Source: Ferruginibacter paludis (GTDB lineage Bacteria; Bacteroidota; Bacteroidia; Chitinophagales; Chitinophagaceae). Taken from it: a stretch of DNA of 64,000 nucleotides. Made by a program: the position numbers and the translations under genes. Below the pieces are notes generated by a model. It was not told the DNA's origin and ran no database searches. It saw nothing but the letters and a program-made list of their open reading frames with translations. Below, in pieces: positions 44,697 to 54,562 of this stretch. The stretch is from assembly GCF_030409685.1 (NCBI RefSeq), contig NZ_JAUFQJ010000006.1, forward strand, positions 558,001 through 622,000, given 5' to 3'. Every line of letters begins with the position of its first letter. The stretch's first letter is position 1.

Positions 44697-46409
44697 TCAA
44701 TAGCCTGGGTTTTGCTTGTACAAACCATTGGTAAATGTAATCTCCGATTGTGGAATGGGTAAGTATTCATCGCGGCCTGCTGTGAATTTAGCCGTTGCCA
44801 AAAATGTTCTTCTCACTTTTTCAATGTTTATATATGCATTTAAAGTTGGCTCAGCAATGCCCCATCTTACCAGGTCAAAAAAACGTGATCCTTCGGTGGC
44901 AAACTCCAGTCTCCGCTCCCATTGTAATGCTTTAAAGGCATAATCTTTGGTCCATCCTGCAGCGCTGTATTGCCCAACGTTGTAATGCGATGCAAACGTT
45001 CCATCTGCTTTTTTTAACCGGCCGGTACTAGCCGCTGCCCTTGCCCGTATTTGATTAATCAGAGGCAACGCTTTATCCTGTTGACCTAATTGAATGTATG
45101 CCTCAGCCTGCATCAGCAATACGTCGTCGTACCGGATGATATCATAATTTTTAGCGACCCCCATAAAAGGGCCGTTTTTAAAATAAGATGAACTGCTTGC
45201 CAGTTGCTGATTGCGCATGGTATGAAAATTTCCATATACACCTGCATCCCGTACCCAACTGTTGCTAAATGGCAAGGCGTTATTGTATTTATACGGATGA
45301 CCTTCAATGCCCACTGTGTGGTCAATTCGAACGTCAACTGTAGCAGTATTTAAGTCTGCAATACTATTGTTGAAAGTTTCAAAATTAGGCAGGCCATTGG
45401 CATCTGTAGTAAAAGCGTTTACCATGTTCTGACTGCTGGCATGAAAGCCGCAGCAGCCATATTGAGGAGCCCCATGCGGATAATTCAGTCCATCTTCATA
45501 GTTCAATCTTCCGGACGTAGTACCATCGTTAATAGAAAATTGAATTGCAAAAACAGACTCCGGACCATTTTCAGTTTCAGGTAAAAAGTTATTGGCGATA
45601 TCAGCGCTTAATGCATATTTTCCAGAAGAAATAACCGCCTGTGTTAAAGTAACCACTTGTTGCAACAGGGGCTGGTCAATACTTGTAACGTGGTGAGTTG
45701 CATCCTGCTTATAAGCCTGGTATAACCTTACTTTTGCAAGATAAGCTTCCGCGGCATGCTTGTTTGCTCTTGCAAGTTCTGGCTGCGTTTCTGGCAAATT
45801 ATCAATTGCAAATTGAAAATCGTCTGCAATCTTATTCCATGATGCGTCATTATCCAAATCATTGGCCACTTTCAAAATATCATCACCAGACGCTGTTTCA
45901 TCAAAAATGGGAATATTCTTGTAAAGCTTTTTCATGATGAAATAACTGTGAGCCCTTAAAAACCGCAGTTCTGCCTGTCTTGTTTTTTTCTGTGGATAAT
46001 CTGCATCAGCCAGGGAGTTTACGGCACGCAATGCAACGTTTGCCCTGCCGATTGATTTAAACAAATTTTTCCAGGTGCGAAAAATGAATGCATCGATTGT
46101 TGGAGTTACCAAATTGTAATGTTCCATGGCATCTATTTCGCCCACATCACCGGTACCCCCGCCGCCTTTGTATGCATCATCCGAACGTACACTACCATAG
46201 GCCCAATCGCTATAAATCGGGCCGATCATATCGCCGTTTCCTATTGCTGCGTAAGCGGCTGTTACCAGCCCTTCCACCTGCGATGGCGTAGGGGCAGCTA
46301 AATCTGCAGATGATAATAAACCTGTCGGTTTGTAATCCAATTCCTTTTTACAAGAACTAAAAAACAATAGTCCGGATGTTATAAAAGTTGCTATAATTAT
46401 CTTTTTCAT
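44697..46409 (-). CDS. RagB/SusD-family nutrient-binding outer-membrane lipoprotein (fructan locus)
   Basis: Surface glycan-binding partner of the SusC channel. The lipoprotein signal reads LLFFSSCKKELDY (Cys near 20). The tetratricopeptide-like scaffold typical for SusD is evident (WKNLFKSIGRANVALRAVN; RQAELRFLRAHSYFIMKKLY), as is the C-terminal block (ALQWERRLEFATEGSRFFDLVRWG; then YLPIPQSEITFTNGLYKQNPGY). Length of 570 is normal. Only 18 bases separate it from susC upstream, so they share a transcript. Substrate in this locus is inferred as fructan from the GH32 neighbours. Confidence 0.95.
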   Translation of the reverse strand: MKKIIIATFITSGLLFFSSCKKELDYKPTGLLSSADLAAPTPSQVEGLVTAAYAAIGNGDMIGPIYSDWAYGSVRSDDAYKGGGGTGDVGEIDAMEHYNLVTPTIDAFIFRTWKNLFKSIGRANVALRAVNSLADADYPQKKTRQAELRFLRAHSYFIMKKLYKNIPIFDETASGDDILKVANDLDNDASWNKIADDFQFAIDNLPETQPELARANKHAAEAYLAKVRLYQAYKQDATHHVTSIDQPLLQQVVTLTQAVISSGKYALSADIANNFLPETENGPESVFAIQFSINDGTTSGRLNYEDGLNYPHGAPQYGCCGFHASSQNMVNAFTTDANGLPNFETFNNSIADLNTATVDVRIDHTVGIEGHPYKYNNALPFSNSWVRDAGVYGNFHTMRNQQLASSSSYFKNGPFMGVAKNYDIIRYDDVLLMQAEAYIQLGQQDKALPLINQIRARAAASTGRLKKADGTFASHYNVGQYSAAGWTKDYAFKALQWERRLEFATEGSRFFDLVRWGIAEPTLNAYINIEKVRRTFLATAKFTAGRDEYLPIPQSEITFTNGLYKQNPGY

Positions 46410-46427
46410 GTTGTTTTAGTTTTTACT

Positions 46428-49400
46428 TTAAAATGATGCATTAATACCAAAAGTGAATGTCTTTGGAATGGGTACCGGATCTAAATCAATCCTTTCAGGA
46501 TCAGGACTTATATAGCTCTTGCTTTTGAACCAGAAAAGGTTTTCTGCCATGGCAAAAAAGCGCAGTCTTGAAAAAACAGATTTGGGTTGAATGTTGTATC
46601 CCAACTGGATATTACGCATTTTGAAATAAGATGCATTTACAAAGAAATAATCAGAAGTACGGGTTTCATTATTATTATCTTTCAGCGTTAATGCTGGCAC
46701 TTTGGTATTGGTATGGGTTGGTGTCCAACCGTCGAAAACACCTGGTCCTACATTCTCACGACTTCTCATTAACTGGTTAAACATGGAGTACACATCAAAG
46801 CCTGTTTTGCCTGCTACACCTGATCCAAAAATGGATAAATCAAATTGTTTGTAAGACAGATCTACCCTTAAACCATATTCAAGTTTGGGCAAAGTAGAGC
46901 CAAGCCATGTTCTGTCAAGGTCATCAATTTTTCCATCACCATTAATATCTACGTAGCGAATTCTGCCCGGACCAGCACCGATTTGTGTAGGTGCTTTATC
47001 CACTTCTGCCTGGGATTGAAAAAGACCATTTGTTTTATAGCCAAATACATCAAATTGAGAGTGCCCGATAATTGTATTGACAAGATTACCTGCGTAAGCC
47101 GGCCGTACATTTTCAGGAAGCTCTGTAATCTTATCTCTGAAGTGTGCAAAGTTGAATTGAACATTGTATTTCAGATCGCCGGTTTGGTTACCGCGGTAAC
47201 CTAATACCAGTTCCCAGCCTTTATTACTTTTTGAAGCACCATTCACTGCTTTGGTTTGTCCTTCACCCAGTGCAGAAGCAACAGGAGGTGTAATCAATAT
47301 ACCCGTTGTTTTCCGGGTAAAATAATCGAATGAACCGAAGATTTTATTATTCAGAATGGTGAAGTCTAACCCTGTGTTTATTTCATCTGTTGTTTCCCAT
47401 TTCAATGCAGTGTTGGCTGCCTGTGTCTGCACAAAACCTGAAGGCAGGTTGCCTGTATTTGCGCCCGAAAGCGAATAAGCTGTTCCGATGTTCATGTACT
47501 GCTCCCAAAAACCGCCAACCAATTGTGACAACACCGTGCCATATCTTGTATCAAATAATCCAAAGCGGGCCAGGTCACCAATTTGCTGATTACCCACACG
47601 TCCTACTCCAGCCCTTAATTTTAATTCGGAGAAAATTTTGTTATCCGCCATAAATGATTCTTTGTCTATCTTCCAACCTACTGATGCTGCGGGGAAGACA
47701 CCATAGCGGTTATCGGCACCAAATCTTGAAGAACCATCCCGGCGAACGGTGATGGCCGCAAGATATTTATCTGACAAATTGTAATCAACACGTCCAAATA
47801 AAGAGAACAGCCTGTTACCTGTTGAGCCACCGGTTACAGTTGTGTTACCAGTTCCGGCACTCAGTGTAAAATAGTCTTCTGTTTGCAGAGCGTATCCTTC
47901 TTTTTTGGTTGATTGGTAATTAAGATCAGTCTTGATATATTCTGTACCTGCCAACACTTTAAAATGATTTTTTTCACCTAAATCAAAATTGTATCGCACC
48001 GTATTGGAGAGTGTAAGACTTAAATAATGATTTTCATCAAATGACAAACTGTTAGTTGTCCGGGCCAATGCGCCTTCAGCAAATGTTGGCGTAATTACTT
48101 TATTTAAAAACCTTGCATCATCTGCACCAACACTTGTTTTGAAAAACAAATTTTTAATTGGCTGAATCTCTGCAAAAATATTTCCGAATGAACTCAGGCG
48201 GTTGGCATTATTCCACTTGGCCAAATCCTGCATGTGCAATGGATTGTTTCTGTCCGAATAGCCTGCACCTAATTCACCAGCATAGGTTACACCGTCTTTT
48301 TGATACACAGGAATGGTTGGCACCAAAGAAACAGCAAGGTTGGTAGTTGCGGCTCCGCCCAGATCTCTTGCAGTCAACGTTTCATTCGAATTGGCAATGT
48401 TTAAATTGATGCCAAACAATAACTTATTATTAAAAGCATGGGTTAATGCATTGATACCACCGCTCAACCTGTTGTAGCCGGTGAACCTTAGCATGCCTGT
48501 GTTTTTGAGGTAGCCGAGGTTAATCTCCACTGAGGAATTTTTGTTGCCTGCAGAAACAGTTAAATTGTTATTGGTTACCAGGCCAGTTTTATACATAACA
48601 CTCTGCCAGTCTGTATTTCCTGCAGGTGTATTTTGGTCTCCACCAACAAAAGGCTTTACTGTAACTCCGTTTAATACCGGACTGTTGTAGTCGTTGTTCC
48701 AATCGAAACCATAAATTTCTCCGTATCCAGCAGCCGGGTCCTGCTTGTCATTTACAGATGCCTGCCACAATGCTTTTCCTCTGTCAAGTGAATTCAGCAT
48801 CTTAAACCGCATTGCCTTTTCTGACTGACTTGACACGCTGCTGTTCAATTGAAAATTTACTTTACCATCTGTGTTACCGCCATTTTTGGTGGTAACGATA
48901 ATCACACCATTGGATGCACGGGACCCATAAATGGATTCAGCTGATGCATCTTTCAACACCTGCACCGATGCAATGGATGCTGCAGGTATATTTTGAAACA
49001 CTTCCGGTCTTGTAGTAGGGACACCGTCAATAATATACAACGGATCAGTATTGCCTAAAGTATTGGCACCACGAATCAATATTCTTCCATTTGAGCCGTT
49101 GGGTGAACCATCCTTTTCAATGTACAATCCGGCAACTCTGCCCTGCAAAGCCTGCATGGTATTGCCCGATGTATTGTTTTTAACAGGCGTTAAATCCACT
49201 ACTGCCACTGCTCCCGTTAAATCTTTTTTCTTCTGAGAAGTGTAACCTACTACAACGACCTGATCAAGGCTGTTGGCAGCAGCTTCCAATTCAACAGAAG
49301 GATTTTTTGTATCAGCGGTAACTTTCAGGTCAACCGACTTCAGCCCAACGTAAGAAAACACAAGCGTTTCGCCGATGGCTGTTTCTATAGAATATTCACC

Positions 49401-49562
49401 TGCGTTATTGGTAGTAACAGTTTTGGTTTTTGAACGCACTGTTACGCCAGACAAAGGCGTTTTATCGGCCTTGCTGGTAACCACCCCCGTAATGGTCTTT
49501 TGCTGTGCAAAAGAAAACATCGCCAGTAATAATAATGGCAATAAGAAAAAAACTTTTCTCAT
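46428..49562 (-). CDS. SusC/RagA-family TonB-dependent outer-membrane transporter (fructan locus)
   Basis: TonB-energised importer of oligosaccharides, 1044 residues. Order of domains: signal peptide (LLLLAMFSFAQ), a carboxypeptidase-regulatory-like repeat (TITGVVTSKADKTPLSGVTV), a SusC-type TonB-box region (LDQVVVVGYTSQKKKDLTGAV), plug with IRGANTLGNTDPLYIIDG and GSRASNGVIIVTTK, then a 22-stranded barrel ending in TFTFGINASF. There is no N-terminal extension for anti-sigma interaction, in keeping with control by an HTCS. It begins the susCD pair; the MFS gene upstream is 72 bases away on the same strand. Confidence 0.96.
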   Translation of the reverse strand: MRKVFFLLPLLLLAMFSFAQQKTITGVVTSKADKTPLSGVTVRSKTKTVTTNNAGEYSIETAIGETLVFSYVGLKSVDLKVTADTKNPSVELEAAANSLDQVVVVGYTSQKKKDLTGAVAVVDLTPVKNNTSGNTMQALQGRVAGLYIEKDGSPNGSNGRILIRGANTLGNTDPLYIIDGVPTTRPEVFQNIPAASIASVQVLKDASAESIYGSRASNGVIIVTTKNGGNTDGKVNFQLNSSVSSQSEKAMRFKMLNSLDRGKALWQASVNDKQDPAAGYGEIYGFDWNNDYNSPVLNGVTVKPFVGGDQNTPAGNTDWQSVMYKTGLVTNNNLTVSAGNKNSSVEINLGYLKNTGMLRFTGYNRLSGGINALTHAFNNKLLFGINLNIANSNETLTARDLGGAATTNLAVSLVPTIPVYQKDGVTYAGELGAGYSDRNNPLHMQDLAKWNNANRLSSFGNIFAEIQPIKNLFFKTSVGADDARFLNKVITPTFAEGALARTTNSLSFDENHYLSLTLSNTVRYNFDLGEKNHFKVLAGTEYIKTDLNYQSTKKEGYALQTEDYFTLSAGTGNTTVTGGSTGNRLFSLFGRVDYNLSDKYLAAITVRRDGSSRFGADNRYGVFPAASVGWKIDKESFMADNKIFSELKLRAGVGRVGNQQIGDLARFGLFDTRYGTVLSQLVGGFWEQYMNIGTAYSLSGANTGNLPSGFVQTQAANTALKWETTDEINTGLDFTILNNKIFGSFDYFTRKTTGILITPPVASALGEGQTKAVNGASKSNKGWELVLGYRGNQTGDLKYNVQFNFAHFRDKITELPENVRPAYAGNLVNTIIGHSQFDVFGYKTNGLFQSQAEVDKAPTQIGAGPGRIRYVDINGDGKIDDLDRTWLGSTLPKLEYGLRVDLSYKQFDLSIFGSGVAGKTGFDVYSMFNQLMRSRENVGPGVFDGWTPTHTNTKVPALTLKDNNNETRTSDYFFVNASYFKMRNIQLGYNIQPKSVFSRLRFFAMAENLFWFKSKSYISPDPERIDLDPVPIPKTFTFGINASF

Positions 49563-49634
49563 AAATGAAATTTTAATTGTTTAAAAAATTAGTAGCAGTC
49601 AAATCGTATTGATAGAAAAAAATCAGCATCGTCT

Positions 49635-51023
49635 CTAAAAAGCTTCCTTTACTTTTCCTTCAAAAGGCTCGTTCTCCTTCATTAGCCTGGCTTCCAGTGC
49701 TTCAAGCGAAACGCCCTTTGTTTCAGGCATTTTAGTAAGTACCCACATTAATTGCAGTAACATCATGACAGCGAAAAAGGCAAAAATTGGCCAGGGATTA
49801 TCTTTGAATATTCCATTGGTGCTGTCTAAAAAAACGGGGGTTATCAATGTTATTATGGCTGCGAATACCCAGTGAACGCTGGCGCCAAATGACTGGCCTG
49901 TAGCCCGTATTTTGTTGGGGAAAATTTCTGAAATAAAAACCCATATCACTGCGCCCTGCCCTATTGCGTGGGCTGCAATAAAGAGCAATAAAAAACTCAT
50001 TAAAAGTACAGGGCTTGCATGCGAGGCAAAACAGCCTGCCACCATTGCCAGACTTATGATGTAACCAATTGACCCAATCAGCAGCAATTTTTTTCTTCCC
50101 AGTCTGTCAATAAGATAAAGACCCACAAAAGTGAAAATTAAATTTGTGCCGCCGATGGCGATGGAATTAAGCAAAGAGTCTTTTGCACCCAGGCCTATTT
50201 TAGATAATATTTCCGGCGCATAATATAAAATGAAATTGATGCCGGAAAGCTGGTTAAAAAAGGCAATTAAAAATGCCAATGAAATAATGACTTTGTGTTT
50301 GGAACTAAAGAAGCCTCCATTTTTTTCAACCAATGATTCATGCTGGTTGCTTTGTGTTATTGCAGCTATTTCCGCATCCGCATCTGCTACACCAATCAAC
50401 AACAGTATTTGTTTCGCTTTTAGCCGGTCGTTCTTTTTTGTAATCAACCAACGTGGACTTTCGGGCACGCCCATTACCATCACTGTATAAATAACCGAGG
50501 GAATTGCCAGCACACCCAACATCCAGCGCCAGTCATTGACACCGCCAACACCTTGTAAAAAATAATTAGAAAGAAAGGCGACCAATATGCCAAAAACAAT
50601 ATTAAACTGGTACATCGCACCCAGTTTACCACGGGTAGCCGGAGTTGAAATTTCAGAAATATAGGTTGGTGCCACCACTGAGGAAACACCAATACCGATA
50701 CCGCCTATAAAACGAAAAAATGAAAAGCTGTAAGGATCCTGGGCCAATGCTGAACCAACAGCGGAAAGTGCGAATAGAATTCCGATCCAAAACAATACTT
50801 TTTTACGTCCGAATTTTTCAGTGGGTATGCCACCGAAGATGGACCCAACCAGTGTACCCCACAAGGCCATCGACATTATAAAAAATCCATGAAATAAAGG
50901 TGAAGTATGCCACAAGTTTTTGATGGGAAGATTGGCGCCTGAGATTACAACCGTATCAAATCCAAAAATAAAACCAGCCAGTGCGGCTACAATAGACCAT
51001 TGAAATAGTTTGCTTTTATTCAT
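49635..51023 (-). CDS. Sugar porter family MFS transporter, probably fructose import
   Basis: A 462-residue inner-membrane proton-sugar symporter with 12 predicted TM helices. All sugar-porter signatures are present: GFIFGFDTVVISG in TM1, FGRKKV after TM2, GVPESPRWL in the central region, QLSGINFILYYAP in TM7, RLGRKKL, and PETKGVSLEALEA at the end. Its place between an HTCS and a susCD/GH32 run matches the fructose transporter of the B. thetaiotaomicron fructan locus, so fructose is the best guess. It is the first gene on the minus side of a 302-base divergent region. There is no fructokinase gene in the window. Confidence 0.92.
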   Translation of the reverse strand: MNKSKLFQWSIVAALAGFIFGFDTVVISGANLPIKNLWHTSPLFHGFFIMSMALWGTLVGSIFGGIPTEKFGRKKVLFWIGILFALSAVGSALAQDPYSFSFFRFIGGIGIGVSSVVAPTYISEISTPATRGKLGAMYQFNIVFGILVAFLSNYFLQGVGGVNDWRWMLGVLAIPSVIYTVMVMGVPESPRWLITKKNDRLKAKQILLLIGVADADAEIAAITQSNQHESLVEKNGGFFSSKHKVIISLAFLIAFFNQLSGINFILYYAPEILSKIGLGAKDSLLNSIAIGGTNLIFTFVGLYLIDRLGRKKLLLIGSIGYIISLAMVAGCFASHASPVLLMSFLLLFIAAHAIGQGAVIWVFISEIFPNKIRATGQSFGASVHWVFAAIITLITPVFLDSTNGIFKDNPWPIFAFFAVMMLLQLMWVLTKMPETKGVSLEALEARLMKENEPFEGKVKEAF

Positions 51024-51325
51024 ACAGCAGCTCGTTTATGCCGGTAAAAGTAGCTGCCGCATTGTGCGAAGTTGTACGTTATCGTCTCAACTTGTTTCAA
51101 AATTGTATTTAGCAAAGGAAATAAGGCAACAGATTATAAATCAACTCTTTAAAAAAATAATCCGATAGCCAGGCAAACAATATTTTTCAAATTTGTAGCA
51201 TGGTTTTATAAATTAATACCATGAGGGTACCACCAAAAAAAGTAATTTTAGTAAAAGAAACAGGATCGAAACAATTGAAATGATTTTATCTGTTGAATTG
51301 AAAAAAAATAACTCAACTTGCCGCT
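51024..51325. promoter_or_regulatory. Divergent control region of the fructan locus
   Basis: AT-rich region between the MFS gene (minus) and the HTCS gene (plus). It contains an inverted repeat CATGGT (51199-51204) / ACCATG (51218-51223) with 13 bases between. The best -7 matches are one base off (TACTTTTA in front of the MFS gene on minus; TAATTTTA in front of the HTCS), as is common for regulated promoters. The site where the HTCS binds probably lies here but cannot be pinned down. Confidence 0.5.
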
Positions 51326-54136
51326 ATGTTTGTTTCGCCATCGCTTAAAAAAAATCAATCCTTCATTAATTGTATCAGGGAAAAACCCATCTTTCTTTTG
51401 GTATCGCTTGCTATTATTTTCTTCTCTTCCTGCAGTGATCAAAAATCACCCAAAAAGCTCCGGATTGGTTTTTCGCAATGTCAAAGTGGTGATGCGTGGA
51501 GAAAAAAAATGATGGACGAAATGAACCGGGAGCTTTCTTTTCACAATAATATTCAGTTTATTTTTAAGGATGCCGAAGCCAATACCCAAAAACAAATTCA
51601 ACAGATCAATGAACTGGTAAAACAAGGAATAGACCTGCTAATTGTTTCTCCGAATGAAGCGCAGCCTTTAACCCCCGTTATTGAAAATGTGTATACGTCG
51701 GGTATTCCGGTAGTTTTAATAGACCGGGGTATCAATTCAACAAAATATACCGCTTTTGTAGGTGCATCCAATTTTGAGGTAGGTCAAAATGCAGGAAGGT
51801 ATACCATATCACTGTTAAAAGGGAAAGGAGATATACTTGAGGTAATGGGGCTGTCGGATGCAACTCCATTTATCGACAGACATAAGGGTTTTGTGGATGT
51901 GATTGCTAATAACCCTGGCATACGTCTGCTAAAGACAATACAGGACCATGCAGTTAATTATGAAAGTGACCTGGAAAACACGCTGGTGACCAATCAAAAT
52001 ATCAGTCTAATTTTTGCCCAAACTGATTACATTGCCCTGACAGTATACCGCATCTGTAAAAAAACAAGTACTGATAAAAAGATAAAAATTATTGGTGTTG
52101 ACGGACTGCCTATTGACAGTTTGGGAATGGGAATGGTTGCTTCAAAAATGCTGGCTGCTACTGTATTATATCCGACCGGCGGGCAGGAAGCCATTGTTAC
52201 CGCCCTGAAAATTTTAGACCACCAACCTTATTCCAAAGAGAATACCCTCGCTACTACCATCATTGATTCTTCCAACGTTCGCATTATGCAACTGCAAAAT
52301 GATAAGGTAACGGAACAGCAGGCTGATATTGATAAAAGACAAAAAAAGATTGAAGAACAGATTATCATTTCAAAAAACCAAACTAATATAATACTTGGTA
52401 TATCAATAACGCTCGCCCTGGCATTAATATTTGGAGGTGTGCTGTTTTATTATCTGCAGGAAAATAAAAAGATTAATAAAAAACTGGAGCAGCAAAAAGA
52501 AGAAATTTCCGGTCAGCGTAACCAGCTGGTAGAGTTGATGCAAAAAGTAAAAGACGCCAATGATGCCCGGGTTAATTTTTTTACAAACATCTCTCATGAA
52601 CTGCGTACGCCCCTCACTTTGATCATGGCTCCCCTGGAAGATGCCATGGCTTCTCCCAAGCTGCATTTCGCGGTAAAAAATAACCTGGAATTTATACGCC
52701 GCAATACAATGCGGTTGCTGCGCCTGATCAATCAATTAATGGATTTCAGAAAAATGGAAGAAGGTAAAATGAAATTTAGTGCGTCTGAAAATAACATCAC
52801 CTCTTTTGTAAATGATATAACAAGCGCATTCACGGAAACAGCAAAGAAAAAACACATCTCGTTTAATGTAACCAGCAAAGTGAAAGACTTGCAGTTATGG
52901 TTTGACACGACTATGCTGGATAAGGTATTGTTTAATTTACTTTCTAATGCATTTAAATTTACTGCTGATCATGGCAACATCAATGTTACGATTGATACAA
53001 CTGCTGACGGAAAAACAGCCATCATAAAAGTAGCAGATGATGGTGTGGGCATGAGTGAGGAAGATGCAGCCCATGCATTTGAAATGTTTTACCAGGGGCA
53101 TAGCAGTACGTTTAAAGGAACAGGTCTTGGGTTATCTCTGTCAAAACAATTGATTGGGTTGCATCACGGTGACATTACACTTACAAGCGAAAAAGGAAAA
53201 GGCACCTGTTTTGAAATCAATCTGCCTATCGGAAAATCACATTTACAGGCACAGGACATATTGAAGGAGAAACCCGCTCCATCCAATATTTATGAAGATG
53301 AAAAAATATACATTACAGATATTGAAAAAGTAAACTTACAACATGATTCAACTACTGCAGTTCAAAAAGAAAATTCAATTTTAATTATTGAAGACAATGA
53401 TGACCTGCGGGCATTTTTAAAAGAAAGGCTTGACAGTCATTATGAACTGCATGAGGCCGCCACGGGGGAAAGTGGCGCCAGTCTTGCGTTTGACATTGTT
53501 CCAGACCTGATCATTTCAGATATTGTTTTGCCCGGTCAAAATGGTTTGCAATTAACCGAAATACTTAAACACGATTTGCGAACATCGCATATACCCGTGA
53601 TACTATTAACCGCCAAAGGCAGTATTGAAGAACAGATAGAAGGTATTAAATCGCAGGCGGACGCTTTTATTGTTAAGCCTTTTAATGTGGCCTACCTGGA
53701 AGAAACCATTAAAACAGTGTTGAAAAACAGGGCTGTACTGAGAGAACATTATACAAGTGAACTGCCGGCAGAAACCAGGTCGAATTCCTCCAGCAAGATT
53801 GACCGGAAATTCATCAATGAGTTTACCGCAGTTGTAGAAAATAATATTGCCAACGAACATTTTTCAGTAGATGAAATTGGCAGACAGATTGGTATTTCCA
53901 GGGTACAGCTATACAGAAAAGTAAAGGCCTTGTTAGGTTACAATGTAAATGATTATATCCTTACCATTCGCCTGCAAAAGGCAAAATATTTATTGCTGAA
54001 TGAAGAGCTGAATATAGCAGAAATTGCCTTTAAAGTGGGCTTTGCATCACAGGCCTATTTCTCTACCGTTTTCAAATCAAAATTTGGCGTAACGCCCAAG
54101 GCTTTTAAAGAAGGTAAGACCAGCCACCCTAAATAA
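51326..54136 (+). CDS. Hybrid two-component system regulator with periplasmic-binding-protein sensor (fructose HTCS)
   Basis: One-protein sensor and activator for the fructan locus. Domains: N-terminal hydrophobic segment (residues 22-36), a type-I periplasmic-binding-protein sensor (about 43-325; KLRIGFSQCQSGDAWR, TQKQIQQINELVKQGIDLLIVSPNEAQ, IPVVLIDRGI), a TM helix (354-377), HisKA with phospho-acceptor His424 (NISHELRTPLT), HATPase (NLLSNAFKFT, ADDGVGM, GTGLGLSL), receiver with Asp732 (DLIISDIVLPG) and Lys784, and an AraC-type DNA-binding domain (845-930). A sugar-binding-protein-like sensor instead of the usual propeller is known for the fructose-sensing BT1754 of B. thetaiotaomicron, which supports the assignment. 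The N-terminal segment ends in FFSSCSDQ, a lipobox, so the sensor may be lipid anchored as well as membrane spanning. The first ATG was kept. Confidence 0.93.
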   Translation: MFVSPSLKKNQSFINCIREKPIFLLVSLAIIFFSSCSDQKSPKKLRIGFSQCQSGDAWRKKMMDEMNRELSFHNNIQFIFKDAEANTQKQIQQINELVKQGIDLLIVSPNEAQPLTPVIENVYTSGIPVVLIDRGINSTKYTAFVGASNFEVGQNAGRYTISLLKGKGDILEVMGLSDATPFIDRHKGFVDVIANNPGIRLLKTIQDHAVNYESDLENTLVTNQNISLIFAQTDYIALTVYRICKKTSTDKKIKIIGVDGLPIDSLGMGMVASKMLAATVLYPTGGQEAIVTALKILDHQPYSKENTLATTIIDSSNVRIMQLQNDKVTEQQADIDKRQKKIEEQIIISKNQTNIILGISITLALALIFGGVLFYYLQENKKINKKLEQQKEEISGQRNQLVELMQKVKDANDARVNFFTNISHELRTPLTLIMAPLEDAMASPKLHFAVKNNLEFIRRNTMRLLRLINQLMDFRKMEEGKMKFSASENNITSFVNDITSAFTETAKKKHISFNVTSKVKDLQLWFDTTMLDKVLFNLLSNAFKFTADHGNINVTIDTTADGKTAIIKVADDGVGMSEEDAAHAFEMFYQGHSSTFKGTGLGLSLSKQLIGLHHGDITLTSEKGKGTCFEINLPIGKSHLQAQDILKEKPAPSNIYEDEKIYITDIEKVNLQHDSTTAVQKENSILIIEDNDDLRAFLKERLDSHYELHEAATGESGASLAFDIVPDLIISDIVLPGQNGLQLTEILKHDLRTSHIPVILLTAKGSIEEQIEGIKSQADAFIVKPFNVAYLEETIKTVLKNRAVLREHYTSELPAETRSNSSSKIDRKFINEFTAVVENNIANEHFSVDEIGRQIGISRVQLYRKVKALLGYNVNDYILTIRLQKAKYLLLNEELNIAEIAFKVGFASQAYFSTVFKSKFGVTPKAFKEGKTSHPK

Positions 54137-54144
54137 TTTATTGT

Positions 54145-54162
54145 TCCAACAATAATGTTGGA
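54145..54162 (+). terminator. Hairpin after the HTCS gene, weak terminator
   Basis: TCCAACA (54145-54151) pairs with TGTTGGA (54156-54162), 4-base loop, 9 bases past the stop codon; the downstream bases ACCTCCTTTTCTC give only a partial T-run. Confidence 0.5.
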
Positions 54163-54417
54163 TACCTCCTTTTCTCACAATTCATTAGGAAATTTACCAT
54201 AATGGCAATCAAAAATGGTGTGAAAGGAAATATGTCCGAAATGTGTCCGAAAAATAGATCATTAACTGATAACATATGCTTACTATTAAGGTGACGAAAT
54301 CCGAACTTCATAGACCATTCTTTCTTACGCTCTTAAGTAGTGAGATTTAAAAGATAACATTTTCGAACTAAATCAATCCGGTGTAAACGGATTCGAACAA
54401 ATTATCTCTTTTATTTT

Positions 54418-54557
54418 TACGCCAGTAACCACGATGGCGAGCGCCCTGTCCCTGCAGATTTTACTCCGGCTGCAACACATTCCTTAAGATTTTCTGCTGA
54501 ATAGCCTGCATTACCTGTTGGTATAACAAAGTGAAACCAACCCAACCTTTGAACAAA
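54418..54557 (-). pseudogene. Possible KDPG-aldolase C-terminal remnant
   Basis: On the minus strand a frame between a TGA (54560-54558) and a TAA (54420-54418) codes for 46 residues including FVIPTGNAGYSAENLKECV and AAGVKSAGTGRSPS. This resembles the PTGGV...ENL...AGV..VG.GS end of 2-dehydro-3-deoxyphosphogluconate aldolases, without the start. The rest of the 426-base gap between the HTCS and the next gene shows nothing else recognisable, apart from two TGTCCGAAA copies near 54232-54250. Confidence 0.35.
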
Positions 54558-54562
54558 TCATG

